Made by a program: the position numbers and the translations under genes. A stretch of 5,858 nucleotides of DNA from Pseudomonadota bacterium (lineage in GTDB: Bacteria; Desulfobacterota; Syntrophia; Syntrophales; JADFWA01), in the NCBI GenBank assembly GCA_030610915.1, contig JAUWQS010000118.1, positions 1-5,858 of the forward strand, read 5' to 3'. Shown in pieces: positions 5,119 to 5,858 of the stretch; positions within the stretch are counted from its first letter, which is position 1, and each line of letters begins with the position of its first letter. The notes beneath the pieces were generated by a model, which ran no database searches, had not been told where the DNA came from, and worked only from the letters and a program-made list of their open reading frames with translations.

Positions 5119-5858
5119 ATGGATAGGTTAGTCGTAGCATCAACACGCAAAAACTCAGGTAAGACCAGCCTAATCATTGGACTGGCTAAAGCGCTGGGTG
5201 GGAATCCCGGATACCTGAAACCCTTTGGCGACAGGCTGTATTATCGAAGAAAAAGGCTTTGGGATTATGATTCCGCCCTGATGACAGACATCTTTGGCCT
5301 GGAAGAAGATCCAGAGGATATGAGCATAGGTTTTGAGCATTCTAAGATTAGATATATGTATGATGAGGAGACGATAAAGGAGAAGCTTTCCGGAATGATT
5401 TCTGATGTGGAAGGCAGAAAAGATATGCTCTTTGTCGAAGGCGCAAAAGACCTGACGTATGGCGCTTTCGTAAATCTCGATGCCATCTCCCTGGCAAGAT
5501 ATATAGAGGGAAAGCTGCTTATTGTAGTTAGTGGCAGTAATGAAATCATTATGGACGATCTGTCATTTGTGAAAAAGTATGTTGACATGGCATGTGTAGA
5601 CTTCAAGGGTATAATTATAAACAAGGTGCAGGATATTGAGGATTTCAAAGATACATACCTTGATAGCATACAGAAGATGGGTATCGATGTAATCGGTATT
5701 ATTCCTAATAGACCTGAGCTGACGTACCTCTCGGTAAACTATCTTGTCGATCGCCTATTTGCCAAGGTCATTGCAGGCGAAGGCGGGTTAAATTATGTTG
5801 TGAAAAACATCTTCATTGGAGTAACTGCTGATGCTGCGCTCCGGGATCATATCTTTAA
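5119..5858 (+). CDS. BioD-like P-loop / DRTGG-domain protein related to the N-terminal part of phosphotransacetylase (runs off right edge)
   Basis: The 246 visible codons stay open to the window end. The product begins MDRLVVASTRKNSGKTSL, a P-loop of the BioD/dethiobiotin synthetase type in which Ser8 replaces the first Gly while Gly14-Lys15-Thr16 are kept. KPFGDRL (34-40), LFVEGAKDL (104-112, the equivalent of the BioD EGAGG loop) and IIINKV (165-170) follow. From about residue 212 (RLFAKVIAGEGGLN) it resembles the start of a DRTGG domain. This matches the stand-alone 'BioD-like N-terminal domain of phosphotransacetylase' family, usually about 350 residues, so roughly 100 should be missing. 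Its biochemical role is not settled; in full-length Pta proteins this region is thought to be regulatory. It is probably a cytosolic nucleotide-binding protein. GAGGTGA five bases before the ATG makes the start secure. The repeat element upstream separates it from the response regulator, so cotranscription is uncertain. Confidence 0.82.
   Translation, partial: MDRLVVASTRKNSGKTSLIIGLAKALGGNPGYLKPFGDRLYYRRKRLWDYDSALMTDIFGLEEDPEDMSIGFEHSKIRYMYDEETIKEKLSGMISDVEGRKDMLFVEGAKDLTYGAFVNLDAISLARYIEGKLLIVVSGSNEIIMDDLSFVKKYVDMACVDFKGIIINKVQDIEDFKDTYLDSIQKMGIDVIGIIPNRPELTYLSVNYLVDRLFAKVIAGEGGLNYVVKNIFIGVTADAALRDHIF

Noticed and set aside
5265..5669. Minus-strand frame of 134 codons at the right end
   Set aside because: It is antisense to the BioD-like gene, which has clear family motifs and a strong ribosome binding site.

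Overview
The window looks like a bacterial chromosome segment of moderate, slightly AT-rich composition. I would place it among the anaerobic Desulfobacterota (former Deltaproteobacteria; sulfate-reducing or syntrophic types). This rests on remembered family resemblance: a PAS-GAF-PAS kinase whose first PAS domain carries a long insertion, a kinase with an 'AHYIKN' H-box, a BioD-like/DRTGG phosphotransacetylase-related protein, and palindromic intergenic repeats of the 'TGTCATTTCGA' and 'GAAATTAGAAATT' kinds. No rRNA or single-copy marker is present to prove it.

Layout. At the left edge, on the minus strand, is the first 53 codons of a methylthioadenosine/purine nucleoside phosphorylase family gene (1-161), with its own putative promoter. 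Next comes 375 bp without a convincing gene (162-536), holding a palindrome cluster, a run of degenerate 7-bp units and a good sigma70-like promoter pointing right. That promoter serves two tightly linked genes: a soluble PAS-GAF-PAS histidine kinase (537-2675) and, 11 bp later, a receiver-PAS-histidine kinase hybrid (2687-4207). A 127-bp inverted-repeat element (4227-4353) separates them from a single-domain response regulator (4420-4809). A second, nested inverted-repeat element of about 260 bp (4819-5079) follows. The window ends inside a P-loop BioD-like protein that is just entering its DRTGG domain (5119 to the edge).

How the parts may work together. The first kinase has two PAS domains and one GAF domain but no receiver. 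The second has an N-terminal receiver and its own kinase core. The third protein is a receiver alone. No DNA-binding, GGDEF, EAL or AAA+ output domain is visible, so this looks like a cytoplasmic phosphorelay that ends in protein-protein contact. The assignment of partners is inferred from proximity only.

The most unusual signals are non-coding: two different inverted-repeat elements within 900 bp, and a 7-bp periodic repeat shared by the two ends of the window, in which related copies differ by exactly one heptamer. The second element also contains a 30-codon reading frame. Within the genes, the most notable points are a 27-bp in-frame tandem duplication just before the phosphorylatable histidine of the first kinase and an enlarged Pro/Gly-rich loop in the lone receiver.
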